From assembly GCF_027270315.1 (NCBI RefSeq), contig NZ_CP114413.1, positions 310,001 to 374,000 on the forward strand: a DNA stretch of 64,000 bases. The letters run 5' to 3'. The notes under the pieces were generated by a model. The model was not told the origin of the DNA, ran no database searches, and worked only from the letters and a program-made list of their open reading frames with translations. Below, piece after piece: positions 42,403-50,678 of the stretch (within the stretch, counting starts at the first letter, position 1; every line of letters begins with the position of its first letter). Origin of the DNA: Streptomyces cinnabarinus. Lineage in GTDB: Bacteria; Actinomycetota; Actinomycetes; Streptomycetales; Streptomycetaceae. Position numbers and translations under genes: made by a program.

Positions 42403-43429
42403 CCACGTCGCAGGCGAGCCGCCGGGTGGTGGCCGGCGGGGTGCGGCCCGTGTCGATGGCGTCCAGCAGGAGCCGGGCTGCGGCCTCGCCCATCGCCCGG
42501 TGCGGGAGGGCCACCGTCGTGAGGGGCGGGGTGAGGAACGCGGCCATGTGTTCCTGGTCGTCGTAGCCGACCACCGACAGCTCCCCGGGGACGGTGATGC
42601 CGAGCCGGGTCGCGGCGTGCACGACGCCTGCCGCGACCCGGTCGTTGTAGCTGAAGATGCCGGTCGGACGGCGGTCGGCGGGCACGTCGGCGAGGATCCG
42701 CAGCGCGCCCTCGTACCCGCCGGAGATCTCGCCGCCGGTCCGTACCACCCACTCGTCGGGGACGGTGATCCCCTCCGCCCGCAGCGCGTGGCGGAAACCG
42801 CGCAGCCGCTCGACGGACGCGATGTCGTCGAGTCCGCCGATGTGGGCGACACGGCGGTGCCCCTGTTCCAGCAGCAGCCGGGCCGCCGTGCGCCCGCCCG
42901 CGCGCTCGGCCGGGATGACGGCGGGCAGGGAGTCGTCCTCGGGCAGGCAGTTGGCGAGGACGGAGTGCGTGCGGTGCAGTCCCTCCGGGACGCGGACCCG
43001 GCGCAGGGACATGGCCGCGTAGATGATGCCGTCGACGCGCCGGTCGAGGAGTTCGGCGACCGCGGCGTCCTCCTTGGCCGGGTCGCCGCCGGAGTCCACG
43101 GTCAGCACGAGGTGGTCGCTGTCCCAGGCGGTCTCCATCGCGCCGCGCAGCAGCCGTCCCGCGAAGGGCGAGGAGGCGATCTCATCGGTGACCAGGCCGA
43201 TCACGGCCGTACGACGGCGCCGCAGACCGCGGGCCACAGGGTCGGGCCGGTAGCCGAGCTGGGCGGCGGCCTGCCGGATGCGCTCCTGGGTGGCGTGCGA
43301 GAGGTTGCCCTCGGCGCGGCCGTTGAAGACGAAGGACACGGCGGTGTGCGACACCCCGGCGAGCCGTGCGACATCCCGTGACGTGGGCCGCGCGGATCCC
43401 GCCGGCTGCCTCTCCTCACCTGCACCCAT
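42365..43429 (-). CDS. LacI-family repressor of the fructan locus
   Basis: 354 residues from the ATG at 43429; a GTG at 43474 is also in frame. The HTH is TSRDVARLAGVSHTAVSFVF with hinge LSHATQERIRQAAAQLGYRP. The sugar-binding domain follows (AVIGLVTDEIASSPFAGRLL, VVGYDDQEHMAAF). It closes the fructan cluster and probably binds the TAAC/GTTA dyads between the two divergent transcription units. It overlaps the 3' end of the intracellular GH32 gene by 38 bases on the opposite strand. Confidence 0.9.
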   Translation of the reverse strand: MGAGEERQPAGSARPTSRDVARLAGVSHTAVSFVFNGRAEGNLSHATQERIRQAAAQLGYRPDPVARGLRRRRTAVIGLVTDEIASSPFAGRLLRGAMETAWDSDHLVLTVDSGGDPAKEDAAVAELLDRRVDGIIYAAMSLRRVRVPEGLHRTHSVLANCLPEDDSLPAVIPAERAGGRTAARLLLEQGHRRVAHIGGLDDIASVERLRGFRHALRAEGITVPDEWVVRTGGEISGGYEGALRILADVPADRRPTGIFSYNDRVAAGVVHAATRLGITVPGELSVVGYDDQEHMAAFLTPPLTTVALPHRAMGEAAARLLLDAIDTGRTPPATTRRLACDVVTRSSVGPAPTL

Positions 43430-43544
43430 TGCGCCCGCCGCCCTTGTCCCCACCCGTTGGTTGATCACCCTCACCCTATCCGTGCCCCGCCTCGAACACC
43501 GTGCCGACGTCGGTCCGAGGAGAGCCCCCGGGGACAGGAGGGGC

Positions 43545-44330
43545 TCAGGTCAGGCTCTGCACCGCGTAGAGCGCTCCGACGGTCGCGGCCAGGCCGCCGA
43601 GGAGGAGACGCAGGACGGTCTCGGGCAGCTGGGGCTGGAGGCGGGCGCCGAGATAGCCCCCGGCCAGGCCGCCCAGCCCGCAGGCGAGCCCGAGCCACCA
43701 GTCGGGTGCGGCGTCGCCGGGACCGACCAGGGACAGCAGCGCGTACGTGCCCGCGCCGACGACCGAGGTGGCGAACGTCGCGGCGAGCGCGGCAGGCGCC
43801 ACCCGCGCCATCGGCAGACCCCTTGCGGCAAGGACCGGTCCGAGCAGGGATCCGCCGCCGATGCCGTAGATGCCGCCGACGATCCCCACCGTCACGGCCA
43901 GCAGGGTGAGCCCCGCCGGGGACGGCTCCGCCGCCGTGATCGTCCGGCGATGGGCCGGGACGAGGGTGCGGACGCAGAGCCACCCGCCGAGCGGCAGCAG
44001 CAGACCTGCGACCAGCAGCCGGAAGACCCCCGGCCCGGGGAGGGCGAAGACGCGGATCGCGGCACCGATGACGACACCGGGGAGGGTGCCGACGATCAGG
44101 CGCCGGGCCAGGCCGCCGCGCAGGGCGCCGTCGCGGCGGTACCGCCACAGGGCGCCCGGCCCGGCCACCACGTTGAACAGCAGATTCGTCGGCGTGACCG
44201 CCGGGCTCGGCACGCCGAAGACGCTGAGATGGACCGGGAGCAGGAACACCGCCCCGGACACACCGACGGGCGCGGTCACCGACGCGATCAGCAGACCGGC
44301 GGCAAGACCGGTCCACACCGTCCAGTCCAT
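43545..44330 (-). CDS. TSUP/TauE-SafE-family permease
   Basis: 261 residues from the ATG at 44330 with GGGGAG upstream. Seven to eight hydrophobic segments, including WTGLAAGLLIASVTAPVGVS, LLAVTVGIVGGIYGIGGGSL and GLACGLGGLAGGYLGARLQP. The IGGGS motif and the duplicated layout fit the TSUP family, which moves sulfite, sulfonates or related anions. The neighbours give no clue to the substrate. Confidence 0.85.
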   Translation of the reverse strand: MDWTVWTGLAAGLLIASVTAPVGVSGAVFLLPVHLSVFGVPSPAVTPTNLLFNVVAGPGALWRYRRDGALRGGLARRLIVGTLPGVVIGAAIRVFALPGPGVFRLLVAGLLLPLGGWLCVRTLVPAHRRTITAAEPSPAGLTLLAVTVGIVGGIYGIGGGSLLGPVLAARGLPMARVAPAALAATFATSVVGAGTYALLSLVGPGDAAPDWWLGLACGLGGLAGGYLGARLQPQLPETVLRLLLGGLAATVGALYAVQSLT

Positions 44331-44517
44331 CCCGCTCCCCGCTCCTCGGCCGCCGCCGCTCAGTATCGGCGCGCCGGACACCCGCTCGACGGATCCGCAA
44401 CGAGGTGTTCACGAGCCGCGGGTGGGCGGATCTTGCGGTTCCGGCCCCAACTGGCCCTCCGTGCGCCTATGTTCGCCGCGAAGTCGACGCTGTCCGCTCT
44501 CGGCCGGGAGGCCACGT

Positions 44518-44958
44518 ATGCGCTTCGCGCTCCGTTCCGCCGTCACCTCCGCGGTGGCCGCCGCCACCCTTCTCGTCGGCGGTGCCGGTACCGCCCAGGC
44601 CACTCCCCCGGGACCCGGGGTCACCGGACGGGTCATCAGCCAGACCACGATCGGCGCGACCGACTACATACTGCGGGAGATCACCGTCCCGCCCGGTCAG
44701 GCCACCGGGTGGCACTTCCACGACGGTCCGCTGTACGGGGTCGTGAAGAAGGGCACGCTGAGCCACTTCGACTCCACCTGCGCCTCCGACGGCGTCTATC
44801 CCAAGGGGAGTTTCATCGAGGAGCCCGCCGGGCCGGGCAATGTGCACATAGGCCGCAACCTCGGGGACACGGCCATCGTCCTCGAGGTGCTGTACGTGCT
44901 GCCGCACGGGGCGCCGTTCTCGCAGGACGCGCCGAACCCGGGCTGCGGCTTCCAGTGA
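44518..44958 (+). CDS. Secreted cupin-domain protein
   Basis: 146 residues; GGGAGG precedes the ATG. A Sec signal peptide (1-28, cleavage near AQA) is followed by one cupin barrel: LREITVPPGQATGWHFHDGPLYGVVKKG with the metal-type HFH, but the usual Glu is missing. Then NVHIGRNLGDTAIVLEVLYV. It also has two Cys (STCASDG, NPGCGF) that may pair. Function unknown; extracellular cupins often bind small ligands. Confidence 0.8.
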   Translation: MRFALRSAVTSAVAAATLLVGGAGTAQATPPGPGVTGRVISQTTIGATDYILREITVPPGQATGWHFHDGPLYGVVKKGTLSHFDSTCASDGVYPKGSFIEEPAGPGNVHIGRNLGDTAIVLEVLYVLPHGAPFSQDAPNPGCGFQ

Positions 44959-44975
44959 CCGGGCCCTTCCGCTGA

Positions 44976-47351
44976 TCAGGCCGGCGGCAGCAGTTGCTCG
45001 GCCCAGATCGTCTTGCCGCGGCCGGTCTGTCTGCTGCCCCAGCGCTGGGTGAGCTGGGCGACCAGGAGGAGTCCGCGACCGCCCTCGTCGTAGGCGTGGG
45101 CCCGGCGCAGATGGGGTGAGGTGGAACTGCCGTCGGAGACCTCGCAGATGAGGCTGTGGTTGCGGATCAGCCTGAGCTGGATGGGGGGTTCGCCGTAGCG
45201 GATGGCGTTGGTGACCAGTTCGCTGACGACGAGTTCGGTGACGAAGGCGGTCTCCTCAAGGCCCCAGACGGCCAGTTGCTCGGTGGCGGACTGCCGGGCG
45301 ATGCCCACCGCGGCCGGGTCCGGCGGCACGTCCCAGGTGGCGACGCGGTCCGCGCCCAGCGCCCGGGTGCGGGCCAGCAGCAGGGCCACGTCGTCGCTGG
45401 GCTCCTCCGGCATGACCGCCTTCAGCACGGTGTCGCACAGGGTGTCCAGCGAGTCGGCGGGTGTGGCCAGCGCACGGCACAACTCCGCGCCCGCGTGGTC
45501 GAGGTCACGGTCGCGCTCCTCGATCAGGCCGTCCGTGTACAGGGCGACGACCGCGCCCTCGGGCAGCCGCAACTCCACGGACTCGAAGGGCAGTCCGCCG
45601 ACGCCGAGCGGGGGTCCGGCGGACAGCTCGACCAGGCTCGCGGTGCCGTCGGGCAGCAGGACGGCCGGGGGCGGATGCCCGGCGGCGGCCATCGTCAGAC
45701 GGCGCGAGACGGGGTCGTAGACGGAGTAGAGGCAGGTGGCGCCGAGTTCGGCGACCTCGTCGTCATGGCCGTCCGAGGCGAGGTGGGTGACCAGGTCGTC
45801 GAGGTGGGTGAGCAGTTCGTCGGGCGGCAGGTCCACGTCGGCGAGGGTGCGTACGGCCGTGCAGAGCCGTCCCATGGTCGCCGAGGAGGGGATGCCGTGG
45901 CCGACCACGTCGCCGACGACCAGGCCGACCCGGCTGCCGGAGAGCGGGATCACGTCGAACCAGTCGCCGCCGATCCCGGCCGGTGAACCGGACGGCAGAT
46001 AGCGGTGGGCGACCTCCACCGCCACCTGCCCGGGCAGCCCGCGCGGCAGCAGGCTGTGCTGGAGGGCGAGCGCGGTGCTGCGCTCCCGGGCGAACCGGCG
46101 GGCGTTGTCGATGCAGACCGCGGCGCGGCTGGCCAGCTCCTCGCCCAGCACGATGTCATCGCCGCTGTAGTCCTCCGGGTGCGCGATCCGCACGCCCACC
46201 ACCACGCCGAGAGTGGTGCCACGGGCCCGCAGCGGCACGGCGATCATCGAGTGGGCGCCTTGGCGGTACGGCCGTCCGGCGGGGGCGCGGGCGTTGCGCT
46301 CGGCGACCCAGCGGACGAAGTCGGGCTCGCCGGCCTGGCTGAGCACGGCCCGCCCGGTGTGCAGGGCGCGCGCCGGTGGCGAGAACACGCGGTAGACATC
46401 GGTCTCGGCGAGGTGGACGGCGGCCTCGGGGGTGCCCTCGTGGACGGAGCCGTGGGCGACCCGCCTGAGCACGATGTCGCCCTCCGCCACGGTGGGCAGT
46501 TCATCGGCGCCGAGGACCCACTCCAGCAGGTCGACGCTGACGAAGTCGGCGTACCGCGGCACCATCAGGGCGACGAGTTCCTCGGCGGTGCGGACCACGT
46601 CCAGGGTGGTGCCGATGGAGGCGGCGGCCTCGTTGAGGAGGGCGAGTCGGCGCCGGGACCAGTACTGGTCGCTGCTGTCGAAGGCCGCCAGCGCGACGCC
46701 GTCCACCTCGCCGTCGTCGTCCCGGACCGGCCACATCTCGATGTTCCAGGCGTGGTCCCGGTTGAGGGCGGGCGCGCCGGTGAAGCTCTCGAAATGGACG
46801 GGACGGCCGGTCTCGGCGACCTGGCGCAGGTTTCCGTGGAAGCCGTGGCTGTGCTCGGCGTCCTCGACGGTCTCCAGGAAGGGCCGGCCGAGCAGGACCT
46901 CCTCGGGGACGCCCATCACCCGGCAGGCGGCCGCGTTCAGCCGTACGTAGCGCTGCCGGGTGTCGAAGACGGACATCGCCATCGAGGCCTGCTCGAAGGC
47001 GCGGGCGCCGTGGGTGGCCTCCGGGCCCTCGCGGTGCCGTCCGGTGGTGATCACATGGCCCGCGTCAGAGCCGTCGGGGCCGAGCAGCGGGCATGCCGAC
47101 ACGGTGACGGCGACGGTGCCCTCGTCACGGTGGCGCAGAAGGACCCGCCCGGCGCGGGCCACGAGCGCCGCGGACGACACGTCCTCGGCGAGCAGATCGG
47201 CCGCCGGGCGTCCTACGACCTCCTCGGCCGGGTATCCGGTGAGGGTCCGGGCACCTTCGCTCCACGCCGTCACCGTGCCGTGGGCGTCGATGGTCGCCGC
47301 TGCGGCGACTTGTTCCATAGTGTCCAGAATGGTCCCACTGGCGCGGGGCAT
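44976..47351 (-). CDS. PAS-PAS-GAF-SpoIIE phosphatase with C-terminal HATPase
   Basis: 791 residues, likely from the ATG at 47351 (an internal ATG at 47318 is possible). Two PAS domains come first (about 15-95 and 115-230: ARTLTGYPAEEVVGRPAADL, ACRVMGVPEEVLLGRPFLE). A GAF domain (about 245-415) follows, then a PP2C/SpoIIE phosphatase (about 440-640) with GIGGDWFDVIPL, VGDVVGHGIPSS, LYTDGLIEERDRDLD and SDDVALLLAR. Last is a HATPase_c_2 anti-sigma-type kinase domain (VSELVTNAIRYGEPPIQLR). This single protein can sense a signal, dephosphorylate an anti-sigma antagonist and phosphorylate it, as in the sigma-B-like partner switches of Streptomyces. No partner genes are adjacent. Confidence 0.9.
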   Translation of the reverse strand: MPRASGTILDTMEQVAAAATIDAHGTVTAWSEGARTLTGYPAEEVVGRPAADLLAEDVSSAALVARAGRVLLRHRDEGTVAVTVSACPLLGPDGSDAGHVITTGRHREGPEATHGARAFEQASMAMSVFDTRQRYVRLNAAACRVMGVPEEVLLGRPFLETVEDAEHSHGFHGNLRQVAETGRPVHFESFTGAPALNRDHAWNIEMWPVRDDDGEVDGVALAAFDSSDQYWSRRRLALLNEAAASIGTTLDVVRTAEELVALMVPRYADFVSVDLLEWVLGADELPTVAEGDIVLRRVAHGSVHEGTPEAAVHLAETDVYRVFSPPARALHTGRAVLSQAGEPDFVRWVAERNARAPAGRPYRQGAHSMIAVPLRARGTTLGVVVGVRIAHPEDYSGDDIVLGEELASRAAVCIDNARRFARERSTALALQHSLLPRGLPGQVAVEVAHRYLPSGSPAGIGGDWFDVIPLSGSRVGLVVGDVVGHGIPSSATMGRLCTAVRTLADVDLPPDELLTHLDDLVTHLASDGHDDEVAELGATCLYSVYDPVSRRLTMAAAGHPPPAVLLPDGTASLVELSAGPPLGVGGLPFESVELRLPEGAVVALYTDGLIEERDRDLDHAGAELCRALATPADSLDTLCDTVLKAVMPEEPSDDVALLLARTRALGADRVATWDVPPDPAAVGIARQSATEQLAVWGLEETAFVTELVVSELVTNAIRYGEPPIQLRLIRNHSLICEVSDGSSTSPHLRRAHAYDEGGRGLLLVAQLTQRWGSRQTGRGKTIWAEQLLPPA

Positions 47352-47407
47352 CAACCGCGCACCGGGCGGGGCGACCGCGCCCGCCGCGCCGGAGGGAACC
47401 GCGCGTC

Positions 47408-47890
47408 TCAGCCCTCGCGGCCGCGCAGCGCCGCCAGCGCGCGGTCGGCGTGGGTGTTCATGCGCAGTTCGCTGCGCACGACCTCCAGCACCTTGCGGTC
47501 CTGCCCTATGACGAAGGTGGTCCGCTTGGTCGGGGCCAGCGAGAGGCCACGCTTCACACCGAACCGCTCACGGACCGTGCCGTCGGGGTCGGACAGCAGC
47601 GGCATGCCGAGCGTGTGCCGACCGGCGAACTCCTGCTGGCGCTCGACGGGATCGCCGCTGACGCCGACGGGCCGGGCGCCGACGGCGGCGAACTCGGCGG
47701 CCAGGTCCCGGAAGTGGCAGGCCTGCGCGGTGCAGCCGGGGGTCATGGCGGCGGGGTAGAAGAAGAGGACCACCGGCCCCTCGGCCAGCAGTTCGGACAG
47801 CCTGCGGTCGGTACCGGTCTCGTCGGGGAGGGTGAAGTCCTCGACCGTGTCCCCGATCTCCACGCGTGCGCTCAACTTCTGTCCCTCCAT
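47408..47890 (-). CDS. BCP-type peroxiredoxin
   Basis: 160 residues from the ATG at 47890; the frame to 47935 is unsupported. The peroxidatic site is FFYPAAMTPGCTAQACHFRD, where the first Cys is peroxidatic and the second five residues on is the resolving Cys, as in bacterioferritin co-migratory protein. SGDPVERQQEFAGRHTLGMP and RTTFVIGQDRKV follow. It reduces peroxides in the cytoplasm. It is 54 bases downstream of the MarR gene on the same strand, which may link it to redox control. Confidence 0.9.
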   Translation of the reverse strand: MEGQKLSARVEIGDTVEDFTLPDETGTDRRLSELLAEGPVVLFFYPAAMTPGCTAQACHFRDLAAEFAAVGARPVGVSGDPVERQQEFAGRHTLGMPLLSDPDGTVRERFGVKRGLSLAPTKRTTFVIGQDRKVLEVVRSELRMNTHADRALAALRGREG

Positions 47891-47944
47891 CGTCCGGACC
47901 GTCTGCGGCGCGATGCTACCGGAGGGTAGAACCATGGCTTCCGG

Positions 47945-48454
47945 TCAGGCCGGGGCGCTGTACTGCTCCGGTTCCTCGTCGGCGGCGTACCGGAGGAAGT
48001 CGTCGACCATGCGGTGGAACAGGGTGGCGAGCTGCCGCAGTTCCTCGGGCTTCCAGTCGGCCAGGGCGAGCTGCATACCGCGGGTTCCGGCGTCCCGGAC
48101 GCGGGCGACGGCGGCGCGGCCGGTCTCGGTGAGCTCGATGCGCTGGGCCCGGCGGTCGGCGGGGTCGGGGACCCGGGAGACATAGCCGGACTTCTCCAAC
48201 TGCTGCACGGTGCGGGTGACGTGCGATGCCTCCACCCCGAGCCGGTTGGCCAGCTCCCCGGGGCGCAGCGGCTCGGTGTCCGCGACCTGCCGCAGCAGCG
48301 CCACGGCGGCCCGGTCCAGCGGGACTCCGGCCACGGCCATCAGGCGCTCGTGCCGACGGGCACGGGTGCTCAGGTAGGTGATTCTCGTGAGGGCGCGCTC
48401 GATCTCGGTCACTTCCGCGGAGGCGGGGACGTCCGGGAGCGGTGGGGTGGGCAT
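47945..48454 (-). CDS. MarR-family regulator
   Basis: 169 residues. The winged HTH is LRPGELANRLGVEASHVTRT, then VQQLEKSGYVSRVPDPADRR and RIELTETGRAAV. It lies between a peroxiredoxin gene and the siderophore permease operon. MarR proteins often sense oxidants or aromatic acids; the downstream peroxiredoxin fits the first. A perfect palindrome, CAATTAATTG at 48486-48495, lies 31 bases upstream of its ATG. Confidence 0.88.
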   Translation of the reverse strand: MPTPPLPDVPASAEVTEIERALTRITYLSTRARRHERLMAVAGVPLDRAAVALLRQVADTEPLRPGELANRLGVEASHVTRTVQQLEKSGYVSRVPDPADRRAQRIELTETGRAAVARVRDAGTRGMQLALADWKPEELRQLATLFHRMVDDFLRYAADEEPEQYSAPA

Positions 48455-48485
48455 ACCGGCCAGTTTACCCTCTCGTTGCCTAACT

Positions 48486-48495
48486 CAATTAATTG
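48486..48495. promoter_or_regulatory. Palindrome in the MarR promoter region
   Basis: CAATTAATTG in the AT-rich patch between the FecCD operon and the MarR gene. MarR dimers commonly bind such AT-rich palindromes next to their own -35, so this is a candidate autoregulatory operator. Confidence 0.5.
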
Positions 48496-48504
48496 GCGAC
48501 GGGT

Positions 48505-49551
48505 TCAGATCCGCCCCCGCCGTCGTTCCGCACGCAGCAGCCAGGCCAGGTAGGCGCCGCCCGCGATGCCCGTCGTCACCCCTACCGGCAGGAGCGCCGA
48601 TCCCGTAACGCGCTGGGTGACCAGGTCGGCCGCGCACACCAGGAGGGCGCCCGTCCAGGCGGCGGGCAGGACATTGGGGCCGGAGGCGCGGGTGAGCCGG
48701 CGCGCGAGCTGCGGCGCGGCCATCGCCACGAACGGGACCGGGCCCGCCGCGGCCACGGCCATCGCCGTCAGACCGGTGCCCGCGCACAGCAGCACCAGGC
48801 GGCTGCGCTCGGGCGGCACACCGAGAGCCGCGGCGGTGTCGTCGCCCATCTCCAGCAGGGTCAGCCGGCGGGTGCGGGCGAGCACCAGCGGGACGAGCGC
48901 CACCAGGCCCAGCGCGGCGACGCGGACGTCACCCCAGTCGCGGGCGTTGAGCGAGCCGATCATCCAGCTCGCCGCCTGCGCCGCCTTGCCGATGTCGGCG
49001 CGGACGTACAGGAAGCTGGTCGCCGAGCCGAGCACCGCGGAGGCGCCGATGCCGACGAGCACGAGCCGGTAGCCGTGCACGCCGCGCTTCCAGGCGAGCA
49101 GATAGACGGCGGCCGCGGTGGCGAGACCGCCGCAGACCGCGCCGGCGGCCGTCTGGGTCGTACCGGCGTCGAACAGGATGATCGCGACCAGCGCGCCCGC
49201 CGAGGCGCCGTTGCCGAAGCCGATCACATCCGGACTGCCGAGCGGATTGCGGGTCAGCGACTGGAACACGGCGCCCGCCATGCCGAGCCCGAACCCCGCG
49301 AGCACCGCCACGAGAACGCGTGGGAGGCGCAGGTCGAGGACGATGAACTCGGCGCCGGGCGGGCCGCTTCCGGCGAAGGTGCGCAGCACTTGCGCGGGCG
49401 AGAGCTGGTAGCTGCCGGTGCCGAGGGACAGTACGGTCACGGCCGCCGCCAGGACGGCCAGGGCGGCGCAGACCAGGAGGGCGCGACGGTCGTAGCGCAG
49501 CGACCAGTGGCGGGTGCGCAGCACTCCGGGGCGTGACTCGACGAGGCTCAC
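48505..49551 (-). CDS. Siderophore ABC permease, FecCD type (second)
   Basis: 348 residues, GTG start overlapping the stop of the upstream permease (GTGA). About nine membrane helices; FecCD signature LRLPRVLVAVLAGFGLGMAG, FQSLTRNPLGSPDVIGFGNG, and the cytoplasmic loop ALGVPPERSRL. It pairs with the next gene to form the membrane channel for ferric catecholate. No ATPase gene follows; the next gene is MarR. Confidence 0.9.
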   Translation of the reverse strand: MSLVESRPGVLRTRHWSLRYDRRALLVCAALAVLAAAVTVLSLGTGSYQLSPAQVLRTFAGSGPPGAEFIVLDLRLPRVLVAVLAGFGLGMAGAVFQSLTRNPLGSPDVIGFGNGASAGALVAIILFDAGTTQTAAGAVCGGLATAAAVYLLAWKRGVHGYRLVLVGIGASAVLGSATSFLYVRADIGKAAQAASWMIGSLNARDWGDVRVAALGLVALVPLVLARTRRLTLLEMGDDTAAALGVPPERSRLVLLCAGTGLTAMAVAAAGPVPFVAMAAPQLARRLTRASGPNVLPAAWTGALLVCAADLVTQRVTGSALLPVGVTTGIAGGAYLAWLLRAERRRGRI

Positions 49552-50555
49552 AGGTGGGCCGCCTTCCGCTGGCGTACGAGGTGGATGAAGACGAGGCCGC
49601 CGAGGAAGGCGGTGACCACGCCCACCTCGATCTCGGAGGGGGCGACGACGAGGCGCCCGAGCACGTCGGAGACGAGCAGCAGGACAGGGGCGTACACGGC
49701 GCAGTACGGGAGCAGTCGGCGCGGGTCGGGGCCGCAGAAGGCGCGGACGGCGTGCGGGATCATCAGGCCGAGGAAGCCGATGGGGCCGCACAGCGCGGTC
49801 GCTCCTCCGCACAGCAGGGTGATGGCGAGGACGGACAGCAGCCGGGTCAGCCGGACCCGGGTGCCGAGGGCGCGGGCCTGGTCCTCGCCGAGCGCGAGGG
49901 CGGCGAGCGGGCGGGCCAGGGCAAGGGCGAGCGCGGCCCCGGCCGTCAGCAGCGGCAGAACGGTGAGCAGCAGCGCGGCGTCGCGTTTGGCGAGGGTGCC
50001 GACGGACCAGACACGCATGGTGTCGAGGGTGTTCAGGTCCCACAGTTGCAGGCCGTTGACGTAGCCGAACAGGGCGGCGTTGAGGGCGGTTCCGGCGAGG
50101 GCGAGGCGGACCGGGGTGGCCTGTCGGCCGCCGCCCAGGGCGCCCACGGCCAGGGCCGCCAGCGCTGCTCCGGCTAGGGCGAACCACAGGTAGCCGCCGA
50201 ACGAGGTGACACCGAGGACGCCGATCGCGGTGACGACGGCGGCCGAGGCGCCCGCGTTCACCCCGAGCAGGCCCGGGTCGGCGAGCGGGTTGCGGGTCAG
50301 CGTCTGCATGACACCGCCGCCCAGGCCGAGGGCGGCTCCGACGGCGACGCCGATGAGGGTGCGGGGCAGTCGAAGGTCCCGCACGATCGCGTCGTTCTCG
50401 GTGCCCGAGGGCGAGACCAGCGCCGTCCAGACCTGATCGAGGGGGATCCGCTGGGTGCCCACCGCCAGGGACAGGGCGACGGCGACGGCGAGCAGGACCA
50501 GGCCTAGTGGCAGCCCCCCGGACCGGAGCCGGGTGGGGGCGTGTTCCAATTGCAT
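49548..50555 (-). CDS. Siderophore ABC permease, FecCD type (first)
   Basis: 335 residues. FecCD features: RDLRLPRTLIGVAVGAALGL, MQTLTRNPLADPGLLGVNAG and GPIGFLGLMIPHAVRAFCGP. It is the first gene of the leftward permease operon and starts 4 bases from the iron box at 50560-50578, so repression by an iron-loaded DmdR/IdeR protein is direct. Together with the lipoprotein at 52.0 kb it probably imports the ferric siderophore. Confidence 0.92.
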   Translation of the reverse strand: MQLEHAPTRLRSGGLPLGLVLLAVAVALSLAVGTQRIPLDQVWTALVSPSGTENDAIVRDLRLPRTLIGVAVGAALGLGGGVMQTLTRNPLADPGLLGVNAGASAAVVTAIGVLGVTSFGGYLWFALAGAALAALAVGALGGGRQATPVRLALAGTALNAALFGYVNGLQLWDLNTLDTMRVWSVGTLAKRDAALLLTVLPLLTAGAALALALARPLAALALGEDQARALGTRVRLTRLLSVLAITLLCGGATALCGPIGFLGLMIPHAVRAFCGPDPRRLLPYCAVYAPVLLLVSDVLGRLVVAPSEIEVGVVTAFLGGLVFIHLVRQRKAAHL

Positions 50556-50559
50556 GTGG

Positions 50560-50578
50560 TTAGCTTAGGCTAACCTAA
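50560..50578. promoter_or_regulatory. Iron box (DmdR/IdeR operator)
   Basis: TTAGCTTAGGCTAACCTAA matches the 19-base actinobacterial iron-box consensus (TTAGGTTAGGCTAACCTAA) except at position 5. It lies between the divergent permease operon and the esterase-led biosynthetic operon and can control both. Confidence 0.9.
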
Positions 50579-50678
50579 GTATAGGTGCTGACGATTTCGT
50601 CGACACTTTGCCAGGCACGCCCAACTGCCCTTCGGCGTGCCCTCCGTTGCCCCGCCGTCCGCGGCGAGAGGAGGAGAG

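Noticed and set aside
50637..50678. Extended start of the first esterase at 50637
   Set aside because: The ATG at 50679 has a strong GAGGAGGAG RBS; the extension lacks one.
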